Shown piece after piece: positions 9,496 to 18,610 of a stretch of 38,203 bases of DNA. Below the pieces are notes generated by a model. The model was not told the origin of the DNA. It did not search any database and saw only the letters and a program-made list of their open reading frames with translations. Position 1 is the first letter of the stretch; each line of letters begins with the position of its first letter. This DNA comes from Bradyrhizobium genomosp. I (2014) (GTDB lineage Bacteria; Pseudomonadota; Alphaproteobacteria; Rhizobiales; Xanthobacteraceae), in NCBI RefSeq assembly GCF_000261685.1, contig NZ_AJQE01000017.1:1-38203 (forward strand), read 5' to 3'. Both the position numbers and the translations under genes were made by a program.

Positions 9496-10497
9496 TCAAA
9501 GAGCTTCCAGCCCGAGCCGGCGGAACAGCTTTCGATCAGCCTCGTCCTGCGGATTGCCCGCAGTCAGCAGCGTGTCGCCGACGAAGATCGAGTTTGCGCC
9601 GGCAAAGAAGCACAGCGCCTGCATCTCGTCGGTCATGGCCGAGCGTCCTGCCGAGAGCCGCACGAATGAGGCCGGCATCATGATGCGCGCCAGCGCGACG
9701 ATGCGCACGAACTCGATCGGACCGATCGGCGGCGCTTTCGCCATCGGCGTTCCCGCAATCGGGATCAGCATGTTGATCGGCACGCTCTCCGGCGCTTTCG
9801 GGAGGTTGGAGAGCGTGACCAGCATGTCGACGCGGTCCTGTTCGCTCTCACCCATGCCGAGGATGCCGCCGCAGCACACTTTCATGCCGGCCTCGTGGAC
9901 ATGCGAAAGCGTATCGAGACGATCGGCGAAGGTGCGGGTGGAGATGACGCTCGGATAGTAGCTCTCCGATGTATCGATATTGTGATTGTAGTAGTCCAGC
10001 CCGGCCGCGCTCAGCCGGTCGGCCTGCCCGCGGTCGAGCATGCCGAGCGTCAGGCAGGTCTCGAGCCCAAGCTGCTTCACGGCGCCGACGATCTCGACGA
10101 TGGCATCCATGTCGCGCGGCTTCGGATTACGCCAGGCCGCTCCCATGCAATAGCGCGTCGCGCCACTCTCCTTGGCTTTGCGCGCCTCGGCGACGATCTT
10201 CTCGACCTCCATCAGCTTGGAGGGCGCAACAGCTGTTGAATGATGCGACGACTGGCTGCAATAGCCGCAGTCTTCCGGGCAACCGCCGGTCTTGATGTTC
10301 AGCAGCCGACTCAACTGCACGCGATTTGGGTCAAAATGCTCGCGATGCACGGATTGTGAACGGAACAGCAGATCGTTGAAGGGAAGCTGGTAGACCGCCC
10401 AGGCATCCTGGCTGGTCCATTCCTGGGTTACCGCGCGAGCCGGGGATTTTTCTTGTGAGGGGATTGGTTTGGTCTCCCCTTCTTTCGCGCCGAGCAT
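9496..10497 (-). CDS. bioB: Biotin synthase
   Basis: 333 aa radical-SAM enzyme (EC 2.8.1.6) inserting sulfur into dethiobiotin. The 4Fe-4S CxxxCxxC motif is in [16 protein letters not shown] (Cys73, Cys77, Cys80). Further landmarks are [30 protein letters not shown] and the [15 protein letters not shown] ending, including the residues that bind the second cluster. The ATG at 10497 is preferred over far-upstream in-frame starts because CAGGAGA lies a few bases before it and family homology begins shortly after. It stands alone here, with no other bio genes nearby. Confidence 0.96.
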   Translation of the reverse strand: MLGAKEGETKPIPSQEKSPARAVTQEWTSQDAWAVYQLPFNDLLFRSQSVHREHFDPNRVQLSRLLNIKTGGCPEDCGYCSQSSHHSTAVAPSKLMEVEKIVAEARKAKESGATRYCMGAAWRNPKPRDMDAIVEIVGAVKQLGLETCLTLGMLDRGQADRLSAAGLDYYNHNIDTSESYYPSVISTRTFADRLDTLSHVHEAGMKVCCGGILGMGESEQDRVDMLVTLSNLPKAPESVPINMLIPIAGTPMAKAPPIGPIEFVRIVALARIMMPASFVRLSAGRSAMTDEMQALCFFAGANSIFVGDTLLTAGNPQDEADRKLFRRLGLEAL

Positions 10498-10666
10498 CAC
10501 ACATCTCCTGACAATGCGGCGGGACCATCGCTCGATCGCGAGGTTGGCCGCTTTCGGTCGTGAGTTGGACGAGAACGGTAGCGGAATTGTGGCTTCGCTT
10601 GTCGAGTCGGCATACCTTGCCGCCGCCGTTGGCATTGAGGCAAAGTGTCAAAAAAGGGAGGTCAGC

Positions 10667-11356
10667 ATGGCACTGCTCGGCAAGGCCGCGGTTGCGATGT
10701 GGTGGAGCGTTCGCCCGGAGCAGCGCAACGAGTTCGGCGACTGGCACTCGCATGAGCATTTTCCGGAGCGGATGAGCATTCCCGGCTTCCGGCGCGGATC
10801 GCGCTGGAGCAGCACGACGGATGCCGAGGGCTTCTTCGTGCTCTACGAGCTCGAGCGATACGAGCTGCTCACGTCGAAGGGATATCTCGACCGGCTCAAC
10901 GCGCCGACACCGTGGTCGAGGAAGATGATGCCGCATCATCTCGGCATGGTCCGCAGCCAGTGCCGGATCGTGACGAGCTTTGGCGGCGGTATCGCGGCAT
11001 CGCTTGCGACCATCAGGCTGTCGCCGGACGTCGGACGGGAGGCAGAGTTGCAGACACGCATCTCGGAAACGCTCGGCACATTGGCGCAGAAGCCGGGACT
11101 GACAGGCGCCCACCTCCTCCTCACCGAGACGCCTCCCACGAGCGCGCCCACGACCGAGCAACAGATCCGCGGCAAGGACGGCGCCGCCGACTGGATCGTG
11201 CTGCTGTCCGGCTATGATTGCGACGTGGTCGAACGCGCGGTTGGCGACCAGCTCTCGACGCGGGTGCTTTGCGCCGCGGGCGCTCAGAATCACCCGACGG
11301 TCGGCCGCTACCGGCTGGCGTTCACGATGACGCCACAGGACATGGCGGCGATCTGA
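10667..11356 (+). CDS. Unknown cytosolic protein, possible EthD/dimeric alpha-beta-barrel type
   Basis: 229 aa, no signal peptide or TM segment. The start is set by GGGAGG a few bases before the ATG at 10667; the frame is open further upstream without ribosome sites. The motif near residues 10-40 (WWSVRPEQRNEFGDWHSHEH followed by FPERMSIPGFRRGSRW) resembles the DWHxHEHxPER pattern of EthD-like dimeric ferredoxin-fold proteins, and the second half (from about 105) could be another such domain. No enzymatic role can be assigned. Divergent from bioB over 169 bp. Family suggestion is tentative. Confidence 0.75.
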   Translation: MALLGKAAVAMWWSVRPEQRNEFGDWHSHEHFPERMSIPGFRRGSRWSSTTDAEGFFVLYELERYELLTSKGYLDRLNAPTPWSRKMMPHHLGMVRSQCRIVTSFGGGIAASLATIRLSPDVGREAELQTRISETLGTLAQKPGLTGAHLLLTETPPTSAPTTEQQIRGKDGAADWIVLLSGYDCDVVERAVGDQLSTRVLCAAGAQNHPTVGRYRLAFTMTPQDMAAI

Positions 11357-11432
11357 CAGATCGAAGCAAGGGCCGGCCAGCCTGTCTTTGGCGAGAGCCC
11401 GCCAGCGCGGCGCCGCTCGCTTCCTGGCCCAG

Positions 11433-13838
11433 CTATCGCTTGAGCTCTCTGATCAGGTTCCTCAATCGTGGATCGTCAGGCCGGAGGAGCGCCAGTCGCT
11501 CGGCGTAACGAAGCGCTGCTTCGATATCCCCCTTCTCCCTGCTGACGTTCAGAGCAACGGAAAGCAGCTCCGGATTGTTCGGATGTCCGCGCAGGCTCTG
11601 GTCCAGCACAGAAAGCGCATCGTCGCGCCGACCCATTCCGTTCAGCCCTACAGCATAGACGTAGGCGTATCGCATTTCGCCGGGGTCAAGGGACGCGGCA
11701 CGACGCAGTTCGTCGAGGGCTTCCTCACTGCGCTTCTGGCGCACGAGTGTCAGACCGAGCGCGTGGTGGAGAGATGCGTCCTGCGCCGATGCGGTGAGCG
11801 CTTTACGCAGGACTTGCTCCCCGTCGCTGTCGCGTCCGAGCTGCCGGTATAGATCGGACAGGTTGACTGCGGCCGCCGCAAACGAGGGATCGAGCCTGAG
11901 GGCGACGCGGTATTCGGCCTCCGCCGCGCCGGGATTGGCCTGGCGCAGGAAGAAGTTGCCGAGCGCCGTTCGCGAATCCGGCCGATCCGCGTTCAGCATC
12001 TGCGCCGCAACGAATTCGGCAGCCGCCCGCATGAACTTGTCGCGATCGGCCGCTGGCTGGCGCGCTGGAGGCATGGCGGCCAGAAGTTCTGCGGCGCGGA
12101 CGCGCACACCGCGCACGGGATCGTCCAGCTGCGGCGAAGCGAGCGGCCAGAGCTGATCGGCCGGCACTCCTTCGAGCCGATCGAGCGCGCCGAGCCTCAC
12201 GAGCGGATCGGGGTCGGAAAGCCCATGCCGGATCAGATCGAGATCCGGTGCCGGAAGCTCCGCCAGCGCGCTGGCGCGGACGATACCGGGAACGTCGGCC
12301 GATTCAGCGATTGCGGCAAGCCGCTCTTGCGCGTCGGCAGCTTCGCTCCAGGCAGCGTGGAAGCCAGGTGCATAGGTCTGATGGCCGCGTCGCTCCGGCC
12401 CGAACCAGCCCTCGATCTGATACGCTGCCCAGGCCGCTGGCTTGTCGTGATGGCAGTGGTTGCACGCATTCGGTGCGCCCGTCTGCACCGAGAGATCGGG
12501 ACGCGGAACGCGGAAGCCGTGGTCGTGGCGGCGATCGACGACCATGTAGCGGCGCTCCGGCATATGGCAGGCCGGACAGCCCAGCGGCGGCGAGACACCG
12601 GCGTGGTGCCGGTGCGCCGCGGATTCATACTTGGCGGGCGTATGACACTGCGAGCAAACGCCGTCTCCGGGCGCCTTCAACGTTGCGCTGTGCGGATCGT
12701 GGCAATCGCTGCAGGTCACGCCCTTGGCGAACATCCTGCTCTGCTTGAAGGGTACGTAATTGTAGGTCTCCTCGTCGTCGCGCATCTGGCCGTCGGCATG
12801 GAAGCGTTGGCGGTCGAGCAGCGATACGCGGTGGGTGTCGGAGAGCGGTCGGCCCGGTATCCAGTCTTCCGAAAGCTGCCCGCGGCGCGCGTGGCAGCGC
12901 CCGCAGGTCTCGACCTCCTTGCGCAGGGCCGGCGCCGGTGCGCTGCGTGCGGGCGTCAATGTGCCGGCGGAGGCGGACCAGGTGATGCCGGTGCGCTCGT
13001 CGAAGCGGACCAGCAGGCCGTTATCGGCCTCGCGCGCCGCCGGCTTGCCGTGCGCCCAGGCGACGTGGCGCGAGCCCGCACCGTGGCAGGCCTCGCAGCC
13101 GACGCTGATCTCGGAAAAGGTGGTCGCGAACCTGTTCCGGTCGGCATTGTAGCCCTTGCGCACGTTGGTCGAATGGCACTCCGCACACATGAAATTCCAG
13201 TTCTGGTTCAGCTTCGTCCAGTGCAGGGGATCGGTGCTGGTGATGGCATTGTCCGGGTAGAGATGAAACCAGCGCTGACCGCCCCGCCCCTTCGGCCGCG
13301 TGTCCCAGGCGATGGACAGAGCCTGGACGCGGCCATCAGGGAATTCGATCAGATATTGCTGAAGCGGATCGATGGCGAAGGTGAATTTCACCTCGAAGGT
13401 CGCGAGCTTGCCGTCCGGCCCATCGGTCTCGACCAGGAACTTGTTGTCCTTGCGGAAGAAGCGCGAGCGTGTGCCGGCGTAGTCAAACGTCGCATCGTTG
13501 AAATCGCCGCGCACGGATTGCTCGGTCGCATGATCCATGGCGTGCCGGTGCTGCGAAGTCTGCCAGAGCTTTGCCTCCGCAGCATGGCAGTCGCTGCACG
13601 CCTTGCTTCCAACGAACGTCAGCTCGGCGAGCTGCTGCGGTTTGGGAGCAAGGTTCGAAACCCTGGGCCAGAGCAGTACCCCGGCGACCACGACGAGCAG
13701 CGCGGCGCCGAGTGCCAGCAGCACGGAGGCTTTTGGCCGGGCGGGCGAGGACCGCTGCGCAGGATGAGCAGGTTCAGACGTCCGCGCCTTCGTGCCGGCC
13801 TTTTCGCGCTTGCGGTTCTTTCGCGAGCCTCGTACCAC
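11433..13838 (-). CDS. Membrane-anchored octaheme c-type cytochrome with HEAT-like and TPR domains
   Basis: 801 aa, GTG start. A basic N-terminus (1-37) precedes one TM anchor (about 38-57), so the rest should lie in the periplasm. Eight CxxCH haem sites follow, with first cysteines at 81, 218, 248, 312, 376, 395, 421 and 459, in a cytochrome c554-like arrangement. Residues about 500-590 look like HEAT-type helical repeats (DPDPLVRLGALDRLEG, DPVRGVRVRAAELLA), and about 620-795 contain TPRs (ALGNFFLRQANPGAAEAEYR, HALGLTLVRQKRSEEALDEL). It probably carries electrons on a protein-docking scaffold; partner unknown. It is third in an apparent operon: sulfatase, small secreted protein, this gene. 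A FixK2/FNR-like box precedes that operon. Confidence 0.9.
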   Translation of the reverse strand: MVRGSRKNRKREKAGTKARTSEPAHPAQRSSPARPKASVLLALGAALLVVVAGVLLWPRVSNLAPKPQQLAELTFVGSKACSDCHAAEAKLWQTSQHRHAMDHATEQSVRGDFNDATFDYAGTRSRFFRKDNKFLVETDGPDGKLATFEVKFTFAIDPLQQYLIEFPDGRVQALSIAWDTRPKGRGGQRWFHLYPDNAITSTDPLHWTKLNQNWNFMCAECHSTNVRKGYNADRNRFATTFSEISVGCEACHGAGSRHVAWAHGKPAAREADNGLLVRFDERTGITWSASAGTLTPARSAPAPALRKEVETCGRCHARRGQLSEDWIPGRPLSDTHRVSLLDRQRFHADGQMRDDEETYNYVPFKQSRMFAKGVTCSDCHDPHSATLKAPGDGVCSQCHTPAKYESAAHRHHAGVSPPLGCPACHMPERRYMVVDRRHDHGFRVPRPDLSVQTGAPNACNHCHHDKPAAWAAYQIEGWFGPERRGHQTYAPGFHAAWSEAADAQERLAAIAESADVPGIVRASALAELPAPDLDLIRHGLSDPDPLVRLGALDRLEGVPADQLWPLASPQLDDPVRGVRVRAAELLAAMPPARQPAADRDKFMRAAAEFVAAQMLNADRPDSRTALGNFFLRQANPGAAEAEYRVALRLDPSFAAAAVNLSDLYRQLGRDSDGEQVLRKALTASAQDASLHHALGLTLVRQKRSEEALDELRRAASLDPGEMRYAYVYAVGLNGMGRRDDALSVLDQSLRGHPNNPELLSVALNVSREKGDIEAALRYAERLALLRPDDPRLRNLIRELKR

Positions 13839-13914
13839 GTCTGCTTATCGCTCCAGCCGTTCGACCGTCGTTTGGCTTACACGTGAAGATCACTGTCATG
13901 ACCCGCGCGCTTCG

Positions 13915-14193
13915 TCACGGCAGTGGTTCGACCTTGGCGGCCATGTCGGGCGCACGGCTCACCCGATAGCTTGCATTGCTGCATCTGAGCACCCAGACCG
14001 CATGATCGGCCCTCGAGCGCGAGGTGTCCTTCGTCGCGCCGAGCGCCTTGTCACACGTAAACCCCTGCGAACGGATCTGGGCGGCGAGCATGCCCTGCAC
14101 CGTCTCTGCCGCGCCCTGCGCCGCAGCGGTGCCGACCGTCAGGGCGCCGATCAGTGCAAGCGCTGAAAGGAAGATCCAACGACTGTCTTTCAT
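13915..14193 (-). CDS. Small secreted protein of unknown function
   Basis: 92 aa with a clear Sec signal peptide (MKDSRWIFLSALALIGALTV, cleavage near TAAA-QG, about residue 25). The mature part of about 67 residues has two cysteines (FTCDKA and LRCSNA) that could form a disulfide, and no CxxCH. GGAGAAG precedes the ATG. It sits between the sulfatase (75-bp gap holding a stable hairpin) and the octaheme cytochrome (76-bp gap), all on minus, so it is probably a periplasmic accessory of that operon. Function not recognised. Confidence 0.8.
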   Translation of the reverse strand: MKDSRWIFLSALALIGALTVGTAAAQGAAETVQGMLAAQIRSQGFTCDKALGATKDTSRSRADHAVWVLRCSNASYRVSRAPDMAAKVEPLP

Positions 14194-14226
14194 GAGCTTC
14201 TCCGATCGCGCATCGCGTGCATTTGG

Positions 14227-14256
14227 CCGACGGGAAGCCGGTTGGCTTCCCGTCGG
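14227..14256. other. Stable intercistronic hairpin between sulfatase and small secreted gene
   Basis: CCGACGGGAAGCC (14227-14239), a four-base loop, and its perfect complement at 14244-14256. The 13-bp stem lies 12 bp past the sulfatase stop. No T tract follows on minus, so it may act as an mRNA-stabilising or attenuating hairpin rather than a full terminator. Confidence 0.65.
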
Positions 14257-14268
14257 TGTCGCGCCGAA

Positions 14269-16962
14269 CTATCGGCGGACACATTCCTGAACGAACTTGA
14301 CCCGGTCCACCATGCCAAGTCCCTTTGCCTCGGCATCCTTGCGGCAACCCTCGCGCTTGTCGATCCGCAACTGGATCTTCTCGACCAGACTGAGGCCGAT
14401 ATTGCTGGAGACCTGGGGTTCCGCCGAGGCAACTTTTCCGGCATCCGCAGACGGGCCATCGCCCGCCGCACGCGCGGCTTCCTCCATCCACTTGATATCA
14501 TCCGGGCTCAGCTTGGGTCGGTCGATGTCCAGGGCGATCCTGTTGATCTTGCCGGTGAAGGCAAACGGTGCCTGGTAGTCATTGTCGTCGACCGGCGTGC
14601 CGGTGTCTGAACCGATGTCCAGCGCCTCGTCCCATTGCAGGATGAAGGGAAGCGTGTGCTCCATCTTCTCCATCGCCACCACGTTGCCGTCGACCTTCAA
14701 CGTGCCGGTGCCGCCCTTTCCGATGCCGCTGTAGTTGCCGAACAGCATGGTCGCTGCGCCGAGACCGTCATACGTGAAGGCAAATTCGATGACGTGCTTG
14801 CCGGGCGTAAGCTCCGTCCCCTCCCAGCGCACGCGCTTGAGGTCGACGAGGTTCCAGGTAAAGACGGGCTTGTTCTTGAGGACATAGAACCCATACCCGC
14901 CGAAACGCCCCCCCTGGGTGATCAGCATGCCCTCGGCACCACCCTGCGGAATCTCGACGTCCGCCTTGAAGATATAGGAGGCATTGAGCAGGCTCGGCGC
15001 GTCGCCATTTGGCGTGCCCGTGAGCGGTCGCGTCCAGACGAAGCTTGTCCGGCCGGCGCTCAGGCTCGGACGCGGCGTGATGAGCCGGGCGGCCACCGAC
15101 GAGTCGAGCGGCAGCACCTGATACTTCTCGGCTTCCTTCCAGAACAACGCCTGCAGCTCCTTCAGCTTGTCAGGATATTTGGCGGCGACGTCCTCGGCCT
15201 GCGTCCAGTCGTTCCTTAGGTCATAAAGCTCCCAGGGATAATCGGCCGGGCTTGGCAGCTTGACGCCTGCAGTCACCCACGGCGGCCGCAACACCTTGGT
15301 CGAGGCGATCCAGCCGTCATTGTAGATCGCGCGATCCGCAAACATCTCGAAATACTGCGTTGTGTGGGTCGACGGCGCGTTCGCGTTGCCGGCGCCGAAC
15401 GTGTACATCATGCTGACGCCTTCGATCGGGCTCTGCTTGATCCCGTCGACGATGTCCGGCTGCTTGATCTTCGCGGCCTCGAGAATGGTCGGCACCACGT
15501 CGATGACGTGGTGGAACTGGCTGCGGATGCCGCCCTTGTCCTTGATCACGGCCGGCCAGGAGATTGCCATACCCTGGCGCGTGCCGCCGAAATGGGAAAC
15601 GATCTGCTTGGTCCAGGAGAACGGCGTGTCAAAGGCCCAGGCCCAGCCGATCGACATGTGGTTGTAGGTACGGTCGGTGCCCCAGACGTCGTAGAAGTAC
15701 TTGAGCTGATCCTCGACCGACGGATTGATCTGGTTGAACATCGCCACTTCGTTGGGCGTGCCATTCGGCTGCCCTTCGGCGCTGGTGCCGTTGTCGCCTT
15801 CAATGTAGATGATCAGGGTGTTGTCGATCTTGCCGAGATCGTCGATCGACTGAATTACCCGGCCGATTTCGTTGTCGGCATAGGCGGCAAAGGCGGCGAA
15901 CACCTCCGCCTGCCGGATAAACAGCTTTTTCTCGTCCGCGGAAAGCTGGTGCCACTCCTTGATCAGGTCCTTCGGCCACGGCGTGAGCTTTGCGTTCTGC
16001 GGGATGACGCCGAGCTTCTTCTGGTTGTCGAAGATGGTCTCACGCAGCTTGTTCCAGCCCTGGTCGAACAGGTGCATGTCGCTGATCTTCTTCACCCACT
16101 CCTTGGTCGGATGATGTGGCGCGTGCGTCGCGCCGGGCGCGAACTTGATGAAGAACGGCGTGTCGGGCGACAGCGCGTTCATGCGGTTCAGATAGTCGAT
16201 GGCGTCGTCCGCCATCGCCGTCACCAGATTCCAGCCGGGATTTCCTTGGTAGGGATAGATTGCCGTGGTGTTGCGAACGAGATTGCCGGGCTCCCACTGA
16301 TTGGTATCGCCACCCATGAAGCCGTAGAAATATTGAAAGCCCATGCCGGTCGGCCATTGGTCGAACGGGCCGGCCTGGCTCGCCTGATATTCCGGCGTGT
16401 TGTGGTTCTTGCCGAACCACGCCGTATGATAGCCGTTGTCTGTCAGGATGCGGCCGATCGTGGCCTTGTCCTTGGTGATGATGCTGTCGTAACCGGGGTA
16501 ACCGGTCGCCTGCTCGGCAACCACGCCGTAGCCGGCGGAATGATGATTGCGTCCGGTGATCAGCGCCGCGCGCGTCGGCGAGCACAGCGCCGTTGAATGG
16601 AAATTGGTATAGCGCAATCCGCTTTGCGCGATGCGGTCGAGCGCCGGCGTCGGAACGACGCCGCCGAATGTGCTCGGCACGCCGTAGCCGGCATCATCGG
16701 TGATGATGAGCAGCACATTCGGTGCGCCCTTGGGCGGGACGACGCGCGAAGGCCAGAAAGGTGTCGAATTGCGCGCATCGCGCTCGATCTTGCCGCCGAA
16801 CTGCTGCGGCGGGGGTGGCAGTTGATTGCCCGGAATGGTGATGGTCGCGGCGGGCGAGCCGGGAGGCGGCGCGGCTTGTTGTGCCTGCTGTGCGAATGCT
16901 GGCGCCGAAAACGCAAGGGTCAGTGAAAAGGCGACGAGATGAAAGGATCGGGCAGTGCTCAT
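14269..16962 (-). CDS. Periplasmic arylsulfatase (type I, formylglycine-dependent)
   Basis: 897 aa with a Sec signal peptide (cleavage near SAPAFA-QQ). The sulfatase domain starts at about residue 80: metal-binding APNVLLIITDDAGYG (Asp89/Asp90) and the C-x-P-x-R signature LCSPTRAALITGR, in which Cys127 would be converted to formylglycine by a generating enzyme. GKNHNTPEYQ and FIKFAPGATHAPHHPT add family metal/substrate positions. The region from about 640 to 830 looks like a beta-rich accessory domain. The last about 35 residues, with Cys pairs in EGCRKDAEAKGLG and FVQECVR, resemble a PsiF repeat. The ATG at 16962 follows GGGGAGGAATT. It heads the operon ending in the octaheme cytochrome. It hydrolyses a sulfate (possibly phosphonate) ester; substrate unknown. 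Confidence 0.93.
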   Translation of the reverse strand: MSTARSFHLVAFSLTLAFSAPAFAQQAQQAAPPPGSPAATITIPGNQLPPPPQQFGGKIERDARNSTPFWPSRVVPPKGAPNVLLIITDDAGYGVPSTFGGVVPTPALDRIAQSGLRYTNFHSTALCSPTRAALITGRNHHSAGYGVVAEQATGYPGYDSIITKDKATIGRILTDNGYHTAWFGKNHNTPEYQASQAGPFDQWPTGMGFQYFYGFMGGDTNQWEPGNLVRNTTAIYPYQGNPGWNLVTAMADDAIDYLNRMNALSPDTPFFIKFAPGATHAPHHPTKEWVKKISDMHLFDQGWNKLRETIFDNQKKLGVIPQNAKLTPWPKDLIKEWHQLSADEKKLFIRQAEVFAAFAAYADNEIGRVIQSIDDLGKIDNTLIIYIEGDNGTSAEGQPNGTPNEVAMFNQINPSVEDQLKYFYDVWGTDRTYNHMSIGWAWAFDTPFSWTKQIVSHFGGTRQGMAISWPAVIKDKGGIRSQFHHVIDVVPTILEAAKIKQPDIVDGIKQSPIEGVSMMYTFGAGNANAPSTHTTQYFEMFADRAIYNDGWIASTKVLRPPWVTAGVKLPSPADYPWELYDLRNDWTQAEDVAAKYPDKLKELQALFWKEAEKYQVLPLDSSVAARLITPRPSLSAGRTSFVWTRPLTGTPNGDAPSLLNASYIFKADVEIPQGGAEGMLITQGGRFGGYGFYVLKNKPVFTWNLVDLKRVRWEGTELTPGKHVIEFAFTYDGLGAATMLFGNYSGIGKGGTGTLKVDGNVVAMEKMEHTLPFILQWDEALDIGSDTGTPVDDNDYQAPFAFTGKINRIALDIDRPKLSPDDIKWMEEAARAAGDGPSADAGKVASAEPQVSSNIGLSLVEKIQLRIDKREGCRKDAEAKGLGMVDRVKFVQECVRR

Positions 16963-17018
16963 TGCAATTCCTCCCCTCAAACGAGGCGCCATCATTTTCC
17001 GACGACCAGAAAAATGAC

Positions 17019-17032
17019 TTGATATGGATCAA
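17019..17032. promoter_or_regulatory. FixK2/FNR-type box upstream of the sulfatase operon
   Basis: TTGATATGGATCAA, a perfect match to the TTGAT-N4-ATCAA CRP/FNR-family box. Its centre is 63 bp before the sulfatase ATG on minus. With class II spacing (-41.5), transcription would start about 22 bp before the ATG, which fits. It suggests oxygen-responsive expression of sulfatase, small secreted protein and octaheme cytochrome. The rest of the 313-bp divergent gap (16963-17275) shows no gene. Confidence 0.72.
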
Positions 17033-17275
17033 CAGATCAGCATGACGGATCGGAAGCTGAGATGTGGAAGAGGAGCGCCGTTTTTCCGTAAACTCCCGGA
17101 GCCTCATCTCCATGCGTCGGTATCATGGCGCGGTAGTGTTGTTCTCTTGCTACACCTGACTGCCAAAAATTCCCGGCGCATCGGCAACTATGGCAAGCCC
17201 CGCCGGCTGCGTCATATGATCGGCAGCACATCAGGCGCTCCCGCGAGCGAAGCTCGTGGTTTGGGAGGGGTCACC

Positions 17276-18328
17276 ATGCGAGTGACGAAAGCGTTTGCTG
17301 GCATTGCATTTGCGGCCTTTGCATCGGTACCGGCGATAGCCTTGGCCGATGAAAGCGGCATCAGCTTCTGGATTCCCGGCATGTTCGGCAGCCTTGCTGC
17401 CACGCCTCAGCAGCCGGGCTGGACGACGGCTGCGATCTACTATCACACCTCGGTGTCCGCCGGCGGTGACGTGGCGCGAGCGCGCGAGATCCAGATCGGC
17501 CGCATCCCCGCAAACTTGACGGCCACGCTGAATGCGAACCTCAACGCGAGTGTGGATCTAGGCCTGTTGAACGCGACCTACGTCTTTGCAACACCGGTGC
17601 TGGGCGGCCAGGCCTCCGCCACCCTGATGGGAATCTACGGTGCAAACACCACCACGCTCAACGGATTGGTGACAGGCACGCTCGCGACGCCGCTGGGCTC
17701 TATTCCCTTCTCGCGCTTCGATTCCATCAGCGATTCCGTGGCCGGCTTTGGCGACCTGATCCCGCAATTCGCGCTGCGCTGGAATGCCGGTGTCAACAAC
17801 TACATGACCTACATCACGGGCGACATCCCGGTCGGAGCCTACCAGTCGTCCCGGCTCGCCAACATCGGGCTCGGACATGGCGCGATCGACGCGGGCGGCG
17901 GCTACACCTATTTCAATCCGCAGACCGGACATGAACTGTCCGGCGTGCTTGGCTTCACCTACAATTTCAAGAACACCGACACGCAGTACCAGAGCGGTGT
18001 CGACATGCACTTCGACTGGGGCGCCTCCCAGTTCCTGAGCAAGCAGGTGCAGGTGGGGCTCGTCGGGTATTTCTACCAGCAACTCGGCTGCGACAGCGGC
18101 TCCGGCGATCGCATCGGCTGTTTCCGCTCGAGGGTGGGCGGGATCGGCCCGCAGATCGGCTTCATCTTCCCGCTCGGCGACAAACAAGGCTACCTCAACT
18201 TGAAGGGCTACAAGGAATTTGCCGCAGAACACCGGCCCGAGGGCTGGAATGCATGGGTGACGTTCGCGATTTCGCCGGCGGCACCGCCGCCTGCAGTGAC
18301 GCCGACGAAGCACGTCATCACAAAATGA
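17276..18328 (+). CDS. Outer-membrane MetA-pathway/SphA-like protein
   Basis: 350 aa, signal peptide cleaved near IALA-DE (about residue 24). The rest alternates like a beta barrel, and the C-terminal pattern (GIGPQIGFIFPLGDKQGYLNLKGYKEF) matches the transporter-like family named for the MetA pathway of phenol degradation (COG4313), thought to sit in the outer membrane. One cysteine pair (GCDSG / GCFRS) lies in a late loop. The start is fixed by GGGAGGGG before the ATG. It is divergent from the sulfatase and may deliver its substrate, which is inference. The natural role of the family is poorly known. Confidence 0.85.
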   Translation: MRVTKAFAGIAFAAFASVPAIALADESGISFWIPGMFGSLAATPQQPGWTTAAIYYHTSVSAGGDVARAREIQIGRIPANLTATLNANLNASVDLGLLNATYVFATPVLGGQASATLMGIYGANTTTLNGLVTGTLATPLGSIPFSRFDSISDSVAGFGDLIPQFALRWNAGVNNYMTYITGDIPVGAYQSSRLANIGLGHGAIDAGGGYTYFNPQTGHELSGVLGFTYNFKNTDTQYQSGVDMHFDWGASQFLSKQVQVGLVGYFYQQLGCDSGSGDRIGCFRSRVGGIGPQIGFIFPLGDKQGYLNLKGYKEFAAEHRPEGWNAWVTFAISPAAPPPAVTPTKHVITK

Positions 18329-18415
18329 CGGACGTTCACGATGGAGTCTGGGGTGGCGGCTGTCCAAAGCGGAATGAGATCGGAATGGATCGTATTGCGC
18401 TTCAGGTCGTTGCCT

Positions 18416-18464
18416 GAGCATGATCTGTTCGGAAAACCGCCACGCAGCTTTCCGGATCATGCTC
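18416..18464. repeat. Intergenic inverted repeat (GAGCATGATC type)
   Basis: Perfect 10-bp arms GAGCATGATC (18416-18425) and GATCATGCTC (18455-18464) with inner TTCGGAAAA/TTTCCGG complementarity. This is a known dispersed intergenic element type in Bradyrhizobium and relatives. It is the main content of the 282-bp gap 18329-18610 and could terminate or stabilise the upstream transcript. Confidence 0.75.
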
Positions 18465-18610
18465 CGGCGCGGCAGCGACCGCAGCAGCAGCCGGCGTTCC
18501 CAACAAAAAGCAAAAAATTCGAAAGTGCATGTCGGATCGGCAGCTTCCCGGTCGTCCTAGTGACATGAATGGGCCATAGACGCCAACGTCGAGCCTATCG
18601 TTGCAAGAGG

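Noticed and set aside
12225..13886. 553-codon open frame antisense to the octaheme cytochrome
   Set aside because: No domain signal, biased composition, and the opposite frame has eight CxxCH motifs and a TM anchor.
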